From assembly GCA_003567495.1 (NCBI GenBank), contig PWZK01000046.1, positions 1 through 10,861 of the forward strand: a DNA stretch of 10,861 bases. Direction: 5' to 3'. Position numbers and translations under genes: made by a program. A model generated the notes under the pieces. The model did not search any database, was not told where the DNA came from, and saw only the letters and a program-made list of their open reading frames with translations. Shown here piece after piece: positions 1 to 6,796 of this stretch. Source of the stretch: Candidatus Brocadiaceae bacterium. Lineage in GTDB: Bacteria > Planctomycetota > Brocadiia > SM23-32. Each line of letters opens with the position of its first letter. Within the stretch, counting starts at the first letter, position 1.

Positions 1-107
1 ATAACCGTCTTAAAACGGCCGCGCAGACGCACTTCCCCGCCGCTCATAATACTAAAGGACGCTTCACGGGGATCACTGCGGCGTTTCAGTTTGTCTTTTT
101 CATGCAT
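1..107 (-). CDS. Unknown protein, N-terminal 35 residues only (cut by left edge)
   Basis: An open frame starts with ATG at 107 and runs without a stop to the left edge, giving 35 residues that begin MHEKDKLKRRSDPREASFSI. The start is supported by a GGGAG ribosome binding site (complement at 116-120) eight bases before the ATG. The N-terminus is basic and hydrophilic, with no signal peptide or membrane segment, so a cytoplasmic protein is likely. The stretch SGGEVRLRGRFKTV looks like the first strands of a beta-rich domain, but no family can be named from so short a piece. It lies 99 bp downstream of the 220-residue gene on the same strand and could share its transcript. Another ATG at 103 is out of frame and stops after five codons. 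Confidence 0.6.
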   Translation of the reverse strand, partial: MHEKDKLKRRSDPREASFSIMSGGEVRLRGRFKTV

Positions 108-206
108 TCTACGATCTCCCTTTTAATTATAAAGTCGGTTTTTAGTCGGTGATGCAAACGCCTGCACGCATCCGGCGCATTACACCCCAGCGCCCACGGC
201 TTCATA

Positions 207-869
207 TTAATCCTGGGGCGGCACCCTGAGCGGCGGCCCAGGCGGCAGCACGTCTTGCTTTTCCATATTCAGCTCGAGTACGTAATGCACGTCTTCCTCC
301 GCGTCCGGCGCCGCGAGTATCCTGTAGCCTCTCCTATCTTCAGGTATGGTTATATTTATCAATACGTGCCCGTCTTCGGACCTGCTCATAAGTATGTATG
401 CATACTGGTAGTGCTTTATTCTTCCCCTTATGCCCAGACTCCCAGCAACGTCCCTGGAAACACGTTCGACAACGGCTTCGTATATGGCATCTGGAAAAAG
501 ATTGAGTTCTATTTTGTCGCCTTTCACCACATGCTCCCTGCTCAGGAGCGAGGGATTCAGCGCAACAACACGCCACCGCAGGGAAGGCGGAAAACCGTCC
601 GGCAGCTCGGGCTCGGATTCTTCTTCATGCACTTCTTCTATCAGGTGACGGGAGGGGCGAGGGTCTTCTTCGTCGTCCTCGCCGGTATCCATGTCAATGT
701 GCCTTTCGGGATCGCCGTTATCGCCCGGTGGAGCATGTTCTTCGTATTCCCTTTCTGCTTCAGCATTCATGTCAGCGTTCTCACCGGGCTCGCAGCCGTA
801 GAATTTTACCAACAGACCGATTACCAACAAAGCAATGACAGCAGCCAAAATATATTTCGACGAAGTCAT
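207..869 (-). CDS. Membrane-anchored acidic protein with a propeptide-like C-terminal domain
   Basis: The protein has 220 residues. A single hydrophobic segment spans about residues 6-22 (ILAAVIALLVIGLLV), followed at once by KFYGC. This suggests an uncleaved N-terminal anchor with the rest outside the cytoplasm; the cysteine lacks a good lipobox. Residues 27-92 are a very acidic, proline-containing linker. Residues 97-210 look like a compact beta-rich domain (KIELNLFPDAIYEAVVERV, then DGHVLINITIPEDRRGYRI, then HYVLELN). From memory of the family, this resembles the N-terminal pro-domain of secreted metalloproteases in PVC-type bacteria (inference only). No HExxH motif or protease domain follows; the gene ends at PPQD. 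The ATG at 869 was chosen because AGGAAA lies just upstream and a good promoter at 917-944. A longer frame starting at 1202 would translate the promoter and a dispersed repeat. Confidence 0.8.
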   Translation of the reverse strand: MTSSKYILAAVIALLVIGLLVKFYGCEPGENADMNAEAEREYEEHAPPGDNGDPERHIDMDTGEDDEEDPRPSRHLIEEVHEEESEPELPDGFPPSLRWRVVALNPSLLSREHVVKGDKIELNLFPDAIYEAVVERVSRDVAGSLGIRGRIKHYQYAYILMSRSEDGHVLINITIPEDRRGYRILAAPDAEEDVHYVLELNMEKQDVLPPGPPLRVPPQD

Positions 870-916
870 CTCTTTCCTCTCTTCGTATATATTCAGTGAA
901 CTTGCTTCTATACTCA

Positions 917-944
917 ATTCTATCTGTTTTCGGGAAAAAAGCAA
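917..944 (-). promoter_or_regulatory. Predicted sigma-70-type promoter of the 220-residue protein gene
   Basis: On the minus strand a -35 box TTGCTT (complement of 939-944) and a -10 box TAGAAT (complement of 917-922) are separated by 16 bp. The -10 matches the consensus at five of six positions. The predicted transcript would start near 910 and give a leader of about 40 bases containing the AGGAAA ribosome binding site. The surrounding DNA is AT-rich compared with the neighbouring genes. Judged by eye only. Confidence 0.5.
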
Positions 945-1064
945 ATGAATGCGCAGAAAATTCAGGGGCTCTTTCAAATCTGCAAATAGTATTGCAGGGG
1001 TTAATTCAGCGCAATGTCGTGTCTGCAGGCCGGCGAACGGATGGACACAATGGACTGCATGGAC

Positions 1065-1141
1065 CATCCCGCATATTTCATAAACCAACGATTGATTTCT
1101 TCGCATCTGCACCACTGGAAACGCGTGAAATATGCGGGATG
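1065..1141. repeat. 77-bp element with 16-bp inverted ends (complete copy)
   Basis: The 16 bases at 1065-1080 (CATCCCGCATATTTCA) are the exact reverse complement of 1126-1141, separated by 45 bases. The left 26 bases (1065-1090) share 23 exact bases, in reverse orientation, with a copy at 6768-6790, and nearly the same with one at 10098-10120. The element therefore belongs to a dispersed family, and this is the only copy here with both ends. It has no coding capacity and would fold into a hairpin on either strand. It may be a non-autonomous mobile repeat of REP or MITE type, though no transposase is present. It fills part of the 430-bp gene-free stretch 870-1300. Confidence 0.8.
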
Positions 1142-1158
1142 CCCCTGTTTTTTCACTC

Positions 1159-1179
1159 ACGCGGGCAAGATGCCCGCGT
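1159..1179. repeat. GC-rich hairpin with 9-bp stem
   Basis: ACGCGGGCA at 1159-1167 pairs perfectly with TGCCCGCGT at 1171-1179 around a 3-base loop. It sits 17 bp beyond the 77-bp element and is one of three hairpins between 1065 and 1255, giving this spacer the look of stacked intergenic palindromes. No T tract follows on either strand, so it is not a typical terminator. Confidence 0.6.
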
Positions 1180-1204
1180 TCCCGGGATACGACGAACGAC
1201 AAAC

Positions 1205-1231
1205 GCCACAGACAGGAATGTCTGTGCTACG
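1205..1231. repeat. 27-bp dispersed hairpin repeat, copy 1
   Basis: CACAGACA (1207-1214) pairs with TGTCTGTG (1219-1226) around a GGAA loop. The whole 27-base unit matches 9796-9822 at 24 of 27 positions in the same orientation, so this is a second dispersed repeat family in the window. It lies downstream of mttB and may add to transcript 3'-end structure, but that role is inferred. Confidence 0.65.
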
Positions 1232-1233
1232 TC

Positions 1234-1255
1234 AAAACTAACAAATTTTTGTTAG
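1234..1255 (-). terminator. AT-rich terminator-like hairpin downstream of mttB
   Basis: Read on the minus strand, CTAACAA and TTGTTAG form a short stem (1238-1255 in total) followed directly by TTTT (complement of 1234-1237). It starts 45 bp after the mttB stop codon at 1301, the expected place for an end of the operon. The stem has only two G-C pairs, so termination would be weak on its own. Confidence 0.35.
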
Positions 1256-1300
1256 ATAGAATACATTAAGATACTAACAGAGTCCCACAATCCGGGTTAT

Positions 1301-2770
1301 TCATGACCCTGGGGAGCGGAGAGATGGGCTGACATCGTATTTTTCCTTTATTATCCGGGCGGCCTGTTGTGATATTTGTGTTTTAGCGTTTTTTTTAATT
1401 ATTTTCAGAGCTTTCTCTCTTGATTCTGCCAGAAGGTCGCGGTATGAGTAGCCGCCGCTGCCGCCATTACGTTCGCTTGCCGCTTTGCCCGTAAGGCCGG
1501 ACTGCAGGTATTCTGTTCGCATATGCTTGATTGTGTGCGGCAATTCCATAAAAGAACCGCCCGGGCCGGCACCTCTGATTTCTTCGAAGGCGAGCGTGTC
1601 TTCTTTCACCTCAATCCCTTTTACCATCTTCAAAGCCATGCCTATAATTTCGTTATCGATAACCATCTGGCCGTAATCAACCGTTTTTATAGAAGCCAGT
1701 ACGCCGGCGGCGTGGTGAATATAGTTGGATCCGGCGAGTGCGCACTGTGATATCGAAAAAGTCTTTTCATACATCGCCTGAAAGCTCGGCACATGCGCTT
1801 CGGTAATACCGGCCGAGCAATAGTTGGGCACGTCGATATAGGTGGCCAGCTGCGAAATAGCTGCGTTCATCAAACCGAATTCGACCCCGCCGGCCCTGTA
1901 GCTCAGGTCCTGCATATCGGCCATGCCGGGTATGCCGCCGTAAAGCACCGGAGCGCCGGGTTTCAAAAGCTGCGTATAAACTATCCCGGCAAGCTCTTCG
2001 GCATGGAGCTGACACAGCGTTCCGGCCATTGTGACAGGGGCGGTAGAACCCGCCATCGGGGCGGAAGAAAGCGCCACGGGCATGCCCTGCCGGACAATTT
2101 CAGTCAGCACCTCGGTTCGGGCGGTATCGAACGTCAGCGGACTTTTCATCCAGCCGACGATAAACGAGAGAAAAGGGCGTTTTATGAGTTTTTCACGGCC
2201 GCCGGCGATGATGGCGGCCATGCCGATTATTTTTTCGACTTCCCCGACGCAATACGCGTTGCCCATGACATGTTTGGTGGTGTTGGAAAGCGCGGCGTAA
2301 AATTCGTTTACGCCCAGATTCTCTTCCGGCAGATCGCGGGCCGTACATGGGCGGATATAAAAATGGATGTTTTCCATCTCGTCCGCAACTCTGGCCATGT
2401 TGACGATATCCAAAAGCGTTCCCTTGCGGTGCTCCCCGCTCTCGGGGTCGATAACCTGGAGGGCCGCACCGCCCGTGCCCATATGGACCCTGAATCGGCC
2501 CAAATCGAGCCGGTTTTTCGGTCTGCGACCGAAAAGCAACACCTGCGACGGAGCTTCGTTAAGTTTTGCTTCCACCAGTTTGGGCGGTATACGAACTAGT
2601 CGGTTTTTCTCATCCACCGGTGCTCTGGAATCGGCAAAAACGGACAGGGCTTGCGCCGATTCAACCCTAACCCCCACTTCTTCAAGGATTTTCAGAGCCT
2701 TCTCATGGATTCTTCCGATGCCGTCTTCGGTCAGAGGCTTATACCGGCCGCTTTCCAGACCTTTGTTCAT
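1301..2770 (-). CDS. MttB-superfamily corrinoid methyltransferase without pyrrolysine
   Basis: The 489-residue product matches the trimethylamine methyltransferase (MttB) family in length and pattern: an N-terminal helical part (HEKALKILEEVGVRVES, residues 22-38), GTGGAALQVIDPESGEHRKG at 98-117, GGIPGMADMQDLSYRAGGVE at 278-297, and PNYCSAGITEAHVPSFQAMY at 315-334. True MttB reads an in-frame amber codon as pyrrolysine near residue 334. This frame has no amber codon, placing it with homologues such as MtgB (glycine betaine) that move a methyl group from a quaternary amine to a corrinoid protein. The actual substrate cannot be read from the sequence. It acts in the cytoplasm and needs a corrinoid protein and a reductive activator, neither of which is in the window. 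The ATG overlaps the glycosidase stop by one base (TAATG), with GGAGG nine bases upstream, so translation is probably coupled. Confidence 0.9.
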   Translation of the reverse strand: MNKGLESGRYKPLTEDGIGRIHEKALKILEEVGVRVESAQALSVFADSRAPVDEKNRLVRIPPKLVEAKLNEAPSQVLLFGRRPKNRLDLGRFRVHMGTGGAALQVIDPESGEHRKGTLLDIVNMARVADEMENIHFYIRPCTARDLPEENLGVNEFYAALSNTTKHVMGNAYCVGEVEKIIGMAAIIAGGREKLIKRPFLSFIVGWMKSPLTFDTARTEVLTEIVRQGMPVALSSAPMAGSTAPVTMAGTLCQLHAEELAGIVYTQLLKPGAPVLYGGIPGMADMQDLSYRAGGVEFGLMNAAISQLATYIDVPNYCSAGITEAHVPSFQAMYEKTFSISQCALAGSNYIHHAAGVLASIKTVDYGQMVIDNEIIGMALKMVKGIEVKEDTLAFEEIRGAGPGGSFMELPHTIKHMRTEYLQSGLTGKAASERNGGSGGYSYRDLLAESREKALKIIKKNAKTQISQQAARIIKEKYDVSPSLRSPGS

Positions 2771-4959
2771 TAGACATCCTCCAGCTCCGCGCCGATCACA
2801 TAAACCTTAAATTTGTCGAGCAGGTCACGTTCAGTAATACGTACGCAGGTTATGCCTTCTCTGGTATCGGCTATTATCCATGGCATGCGCATCGCTTTCC
2901 AGTCGGCCAGTGCAAGCAAAGGCACTCTCAGGGTCCGCCTGAGCGGAGCGAGGTGCAGTTCTTCCTGCACTCTGTTGATACGCAGCCCGGCGGCCGCCAT
3001 AGGCGCGCCGAAAACCGCAACGCCGCGAGGGGAGAACCGGTGTTCTTCATTCACCGTACTGTCGCGATACATGTCCGGCTCCGAATTCACCCGGGTAAGC
3101 TGCTGATAATCCCTGTATTCTTCAACTTTACCGAGAAAATCCACACCATAGTAGGCCGCGACATAATCTCTCCACAGATTTTGTGAAAAACGCACATTGC
3201 CGCCCTCCCTGCCGGCATGTGCGTTTCCGTATTCGGTTCTTGTCGCCGTATCAGCGGTTTCCATATCCAAAATCAGATGCATGTGGTTCCATCTGGGCAT
3301 TTTTATATTTGCAACGAACAGATACAGCAGGCCGTTGGCGGTATAGATCGAATAATCATCCCATCCCTGCAGCTCGCCGGGCGGCAGCTGCTCGCCTGTA
3401 TGCGGATTGACCATGCCTTCGGTGGAGCGGGACAAGCTTACCGCATAGTGGTCTTTCAACCACGCGTTTTCGCACAAGGTTTTTACGCTTTTTGCGACAA
3501 AGGCCTTCCATCTCTCCGAGCCGCTCTTGCATGCTTCCTTGCCGGCCAGTTCTTCAAGCTCACCGAGCGCCCAAAGAGCTGCCTGGGCTTTTACTGCAAG
3601 GTAAGTTTGAGCGCCGGAGTACTGCATTGCGGCTCCTGCATCGTCTATCGTGTTAGCGGTGCCTGCGACCGGAAATCCGTTGCCGTTTTTGTCGGAAGCG
3701 ATGATAAACTCCGCCAGACGTCTGCACAGCGGCAGGTATTTGCGCATGAGTTTCAGCTCGCCTGAAAAAAACGTCCTGGCCGCCATCAGGAGAAGGTAGT
3801 CTGCATTTGCCTCTATTTGCATGTAATGCGGATATGCCTGCCTGCCGGTGCGATGTTTCATGCCCATATCCCGGCAGAGGAAGGAAGCGCTTGACCGGCC
3901 CCGTTCACTTTTTTCCTTTGGCTCGACTTCTAATTCAGCCCATTGACACAGCAACCTGTCAAGCAGCTCCGGCCAGAGGTTCAGGTAGAAGAGTGCACAG
4001 TTATATTCAACGTCTATGCCCGAATGATAATAACGGGTTCCTTCCCATACGCTGAACCAATCGCTGCCGTTCTCAAGTGTGGCCCACCATGTGTTTGCAA
4101 GAAAAGAATGCAGCGCCAACGCACTGAAATGCGAGATGGCCGTGCCCAGGGAACTGTTTTTATACGCAACATCGAGAAAATTGCATTTTTCCTCAATCCC
4201 CGTTCGATTCTCCAGCGCCCATTCGACCATTTTGGGCTCGCTGTCAAAAAATTCCCTGTATTTAAACGCCGCCGGCTCGCCTTTCACTTCCAGCACCGGC
4301 CGTGTATGCCATGCGCTCCAGAGCACGCCCAGGCTTTGAGCATCGGAATCGGAAAAATTAAAAGGTATATATATTCTGTTCTTTTCATCAACCTCAAACG
4401 CATCTGTGCCATGCAGGCATGAGATGGTCTCATAAGCCTTTTCATCCGTTACCCGGTCTTGTTCCCGCAATTCAGAGGTTGACACCAGTTTATATTCCAA
4501 TCCGTCTTCAATCCCTCTGCACTCCGCTTTTCCCGGATTCAGGCTCATTACCAGGCGTCCCCCGTCCCGAACGTTTTCGGGCATACTTCCCGGTTCCTTC
4601 TGCAAATATCTTACGGTAAGTTTCAGAAAATAAAACGGTGCTGTCGAGAGTTTGGCGTCATGTGGATAAAAGGGAGCACGCACCGACAGCGCAAGCTCTA
4701 TTCCCATATCCTGCCGCACACCACGGTAGGTAAAGCCTGTTAAAGAAGGGAAGTACTCCAGATCATCGAAGAAAACGCCTGCTTCCTTAAAAGGCAGGCT
4801 TAATTCGCGGCCGTCGCTCAGTTCTACTGATGCGTTCAGCTCAAGCGGGCGGCCCGGATACCCGCCGCCCGAATTCTGGTACACCCTTTTGCCGTGGGGA
4901 TCAAAAACAAGATTAAATTGACTCCCGAGGGTAGCCGCACAGTCCGTTTGTATAAGCAT
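2770..4959 (-). CDS. Clan GH-O-like (GH116/GH52-type) glycoside hydrolase
   Basis: The product has 729 residues: an N-terminal beta-sandwich-like part to about residue 230, then an alpha-rich (six-hairpin toroid type) domain to about 620. WEGTRYYHSGIDVEYNCALF (305-324) resembles the nucleophile region of GH116/GH52, which suggests Glu306. NTIDDAGAAMQYSGAQTYLA (436-455) resembles the acid/base region, suggesting Asp439 or Asp440. Both comparisons are from memory of those families, so the exact family and sugar are uncertain. No signal peptide is present, so it probably cleaves imported oligosaccharides or glycosides in the cytoplasm. The start at 4959 has GGGGTGA just upstream. The gene lies 44 bp after the ATPase gene and its stop overlaps the mttB start, which points to a joint pathway with the methyltransferase. 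A DUF4965-like or other six-hairpin protein remains possible. Confidence 0.7.
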   Translation of the reverse strand: MLIQTDCAATLGSQFNLVFDPHGKRVYQNSGGGYPGRPLELNASVELSDGRELSLPFKEAGVFFDDLEYFPSLTGFTYRGVRQDMGIELALSVRAPFYPHDAKLSTAPFYFLKLTVRYLQKEPGSMPENVRDGGRLVMSLNPGKAECRGIEDGLEYKLVSTSELREQDRVTDEKAYETISCLHGTDAFEVDEKNRIYIPFNFSDSDAQSLGVLWSAWHTRPVLEVKGEPAAFKYREFFDSEPKMVEWALENRTGIEEKCNFLDVAYKNSSLGTAISHFSALALHSFLANTWWATLENGSDWFSVWEGTRYYHSGIDVEYNCALFYLNLWPELLDRLLCQWAELEVEPKEKSERGRSSASFLCRDMGMKHRTGRQAYPHYMQIEANADYLLLMAARTFFSGELKLMRKYLPLCRRLAEFIIASDKNGNGFPVAGTANTIDDAGAAMQYSGAQTYLAVKAQAALWALGELEELAGKEACKSGSERWKAFVAKSVKTLCENAWLKDHYAVSLSRSTEGMVNPHTGEQLPPGELQGWDDYSIYTANGLLYLFVANIKMPRWNHMHLILDMETADTATRTEYGNAHAGREGGNVRFSQNLWRDYVAAYYGVDFLGKVEEYRDYQQLTRVNSEPDMYRDSTVNEEHRFSPRGVAVFGAPMAAAGLRINRVQEELHLAPLRRTLRVPLLALADWKAMRMPWIIADTREGITCVRITERDLLDKFKVYVIGAELEDV

Positions 4960-5003
4960 TGCTTCACCCCGCTAAAACAAAAATATATTTCGGGCCGTCC
5001 GTA

Positions 5004-6731
5004 TCATATTTCGGCAACGGTGGCCTGAGCCACCTCCTCAACCGTGGTTTCGCCGTCATAAACGGCCAGCAGACCGCTTTGCCGAAGAGAACGGGCTCCA
5101 TATTTACGGGCGCACATGCGTATCTCGCCTGTGGATGCGCCCGAGTTCAGAAGATCGCGCATCTCATCATTTATATCAACGATTTCAAACAGTCCCATCC
5201 GGCCGCGGTAACCGATGTTATTACAGATCTGACATCCCCTGCCTCGATAAAAATTTCTGTCTTCAATGTTTTCCGGGTCAAGCCCCAGACTGAGGAGAGT
5301 TTCCCGGCCGGGGGTATACGCTTCTTTGCAGTTGCTGCAGATGCGCCTTACCAGCCGCTGCGCCACCACGCCCTCCAGGCTCGCGTTTATAAGGTAAGGC
5401 TCGAGTCCCAGGTCAACGAGCCTGGTAAGCGACGTAGCGGCATCGTTGGTATGGCTGGTGCTGAATACGAGGTGGCCGGTCAGTGCGGCCTGAACCGCTA
5501 TTTGGGCGGTATCAATATCCCGTATTTCCCCGACCAGTATAATATCCGGGTCCTGACGCAGGAATTGTCGCAACGAACTTGCGAAGGTGACCCCCAGTTC
5601 CTCTTTGATGGGCATCTGCATTATGCCTTCTATTTCATATTCCACAGGATCTTCCGCGGTAAGTATTTTCACTCCGATGTCATTCAGCCGGCGGAGAATA
5701 CTGTAAAGGGTGGTCGTTTTCCCGCATCCGGTCGGGCCCGTGCACAGGATGATGCCGTGAGTTTTTTCGATGAGCCGTTCAATGATCTCCATATCATCGC
5801 TTCTGAGCCCTATCTTGTCAAGATCCAGAGCAACCTGCCGCCGGTCAAGCACCCTGCAAACCACGCTTTCGCCGAACATGGTTGGCAGCGTGGAGATTCG
5901 CAGATCAACCGGATTGCCGCTTATATTCAGGGCGACACGTCCATCCTGGGGCAGGCGCCGCTCGGCGATATCCAGGCCCGACATCGCTTTGATTCGGGTG
6001 GCGAGAGGCACATGAAGATGACGGGGGGGCGGGGTCATCTCGTAAAGCACTCCATCCACTCTGTAGCGAATTTTAAATTCATCTTCGAAAGGCTCAAAAT
6101 GTATATCGCTGGCCCGATCCTGAATGGCCTGCAGCAAAACGAGGTTAAGCAGCCGCCGCACCGGTGCGGTATGCGCCATCTCCTCAAGACTTTCTAAATC
6201 TATGGATGTGCCATGGTCGCCGCCGAAATCGGAGTCCTCCCCGAACTCCGCCTCAAGCTCCTCTAAAATATCGCCGATATCCTCCTCTTCGCTGTAGTGT
6301 TCGCCAAGCATCCGGGTTATGCTTTCCTTTCCGGTAACCACCCCTTTTACTTCGCAGTCAAGCAAAAAATGCAGGTCGTCGAGCGTTTTGATCTCGGTAG
6401 GGTCGCCCAGTGCGACGGTAAGCACATTGTCCTCAAAGCTGACCGGAACGATTTGATAGGACTGTGCGATGGGAGAAGAAATACGGTTTATTACATTTTC
6501 CGGGATCTTCATCGCCCCCAGGTCCACCACCTCCATGCCGCTTTGCCTGGCCAATGCGAGCCTGAGATCGTCTTCCTCGATGTATCCCAGATCTCTCAGG
6601 ATACGCCCGATAATCCCCCCTTTTTCTTTCTGCACGGCCAGAGCTTCCTGAATCTGGCTTTCCGTGACCTTTCCCATATCTTTCAGGATACGGCCCAGAA
6701 GTTGCTCTTTGTATTCCGATGTTGCTCTCAT
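5004..6731 (-). CDS. GspE/PilB-family assembly ATPase (type II secretion or type IV pilus)
   Basis: This 575-residue cytoplasmic hexameric ATPase powers pseudopilus or pilus assembly. Residues 11-34 and 40-63 are two MshEN-type repeats. The N2 domain holds the Asp box DIHFEPFEDEF (209-219). The Walker A motif is GPTGCGKT (332-339), with Cys where Ser is usual. The Walker B region IILVGEIRD (397-405) contains catalytic Glu402. The His box has His420 and STSHTND (424-430). Four zinc-type cysteines lie at 465, 468, 500 and 503. All key residues are present and the length is normal. No platform protein, pilin or PilT gene is nearby, so GspE and PilB cannot be told apart. Only a poor ribosome binding site precedes the ATG, and an upstream in-frame stop rules out extension. 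prfB ends 59 bp upstream, with a dispersed repeat between. Confidence 0.95.
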   Translation of the reverse strand: MRATSEYKEQLLGRILKDMGKVTESQIQEALAVQKEKGGIIGRILRDLGYIEEDDLRLALARQSGMEVVDLGAMKIPENVINRISSPIAQSYQIVPVSFEDNVLTVALGDPTEIKTLDDLHFLLDCEVKGVVTGKESITRMLGEHYSEEEDIGDILEELEAEFGEDSDFGGDHGTSIDLESLEEMAHTAPVRRLLNLVLLQAIQDRASDIHFEPFEDEFKIRYRVDGVLYEMTPPPRHLHVPLATRIKAMSGLDIAERRLPQDGRVALNISGNPVDLRISTLPTMFGESVVCRVLDRRQVALDLDKIGLRSDDMEIIERLIEKTHGIILCTGPTGCGKTTTLYSILRRLNDIGVKILTAEDPVEYEIEGIMQMPIKEELGVTFASSLRQFLRQDPDIILVGEIRDIDTAQIAVQAALTGHLVFSTSHTNDAATSLTRLVDLGLEPYLINASLEGVVAQRLVRRICSNCKEAYTPGRETLLSLGLDPENIEDRNFYRGRGCQICNNIGYRGRMGLFEIVDINDEMRDLLNSGASTGEIRMCARKYGARSLRQSGLLAVYDGETTVEEVAQATVAEI

Positions 6732-6767
6732 GACGGAGTCAAGGCCCCATTGAGGTTAAGCTTTTGT

Positions 6768-6796
6768 CGTTGGTTTATGAAATATGCGGGTTAGCC
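6768..6796 (+). repeat. 29-bp half-copy of the palindromic element, abutting prfB
   Basis: The first 23 bases (6768-6790) are identical to the reverse complement of 1068-1090. All 29 bases match 10098-10126 with one difference. This copy carries only one end of the 77-bp element. The prfB stop codon (complement of 6791-6793) lies inside the shared sequence, so the element was inserted at, or recombined with, the very end of that gene. It occupies much of the 59-bp gap before the ATPase gene. Confidence 0.75.

Noticed and set aside
150..182. REP-like GCCGGATGCG sequence near the left edge.
   Set aside because: Only about ten bases match the enterobacterial REP core, no inverted partner is present, and no other copy was found in the window.
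870..1202. N-terminal extension of the 220-residue protein (331-residue reading).
   Set aside because: It runs through the predicted promoter and a dispersed repeat, and a well-placed ribosome binding site precedes the ATG at 869.
1793..2599. Plus-strand frame of 268 residues.
   Set aside because: It is a shadow of the mttB gene on the other strand, with His- and Gly-rich sequence typical of such antisense frames.
1301..2770. Pyrrolysine-containing MttB.
   Set aside because: The frame is continuous over 489 codons with no in-frame amber codon, so it is a non-pyrrolysine homologue.
4959..6197. Long plus-strand frame of 412 residues.
   Set aside because: It is antisense to the unmistakable GspE/PilB ATPase gene and shows no domain of its own.
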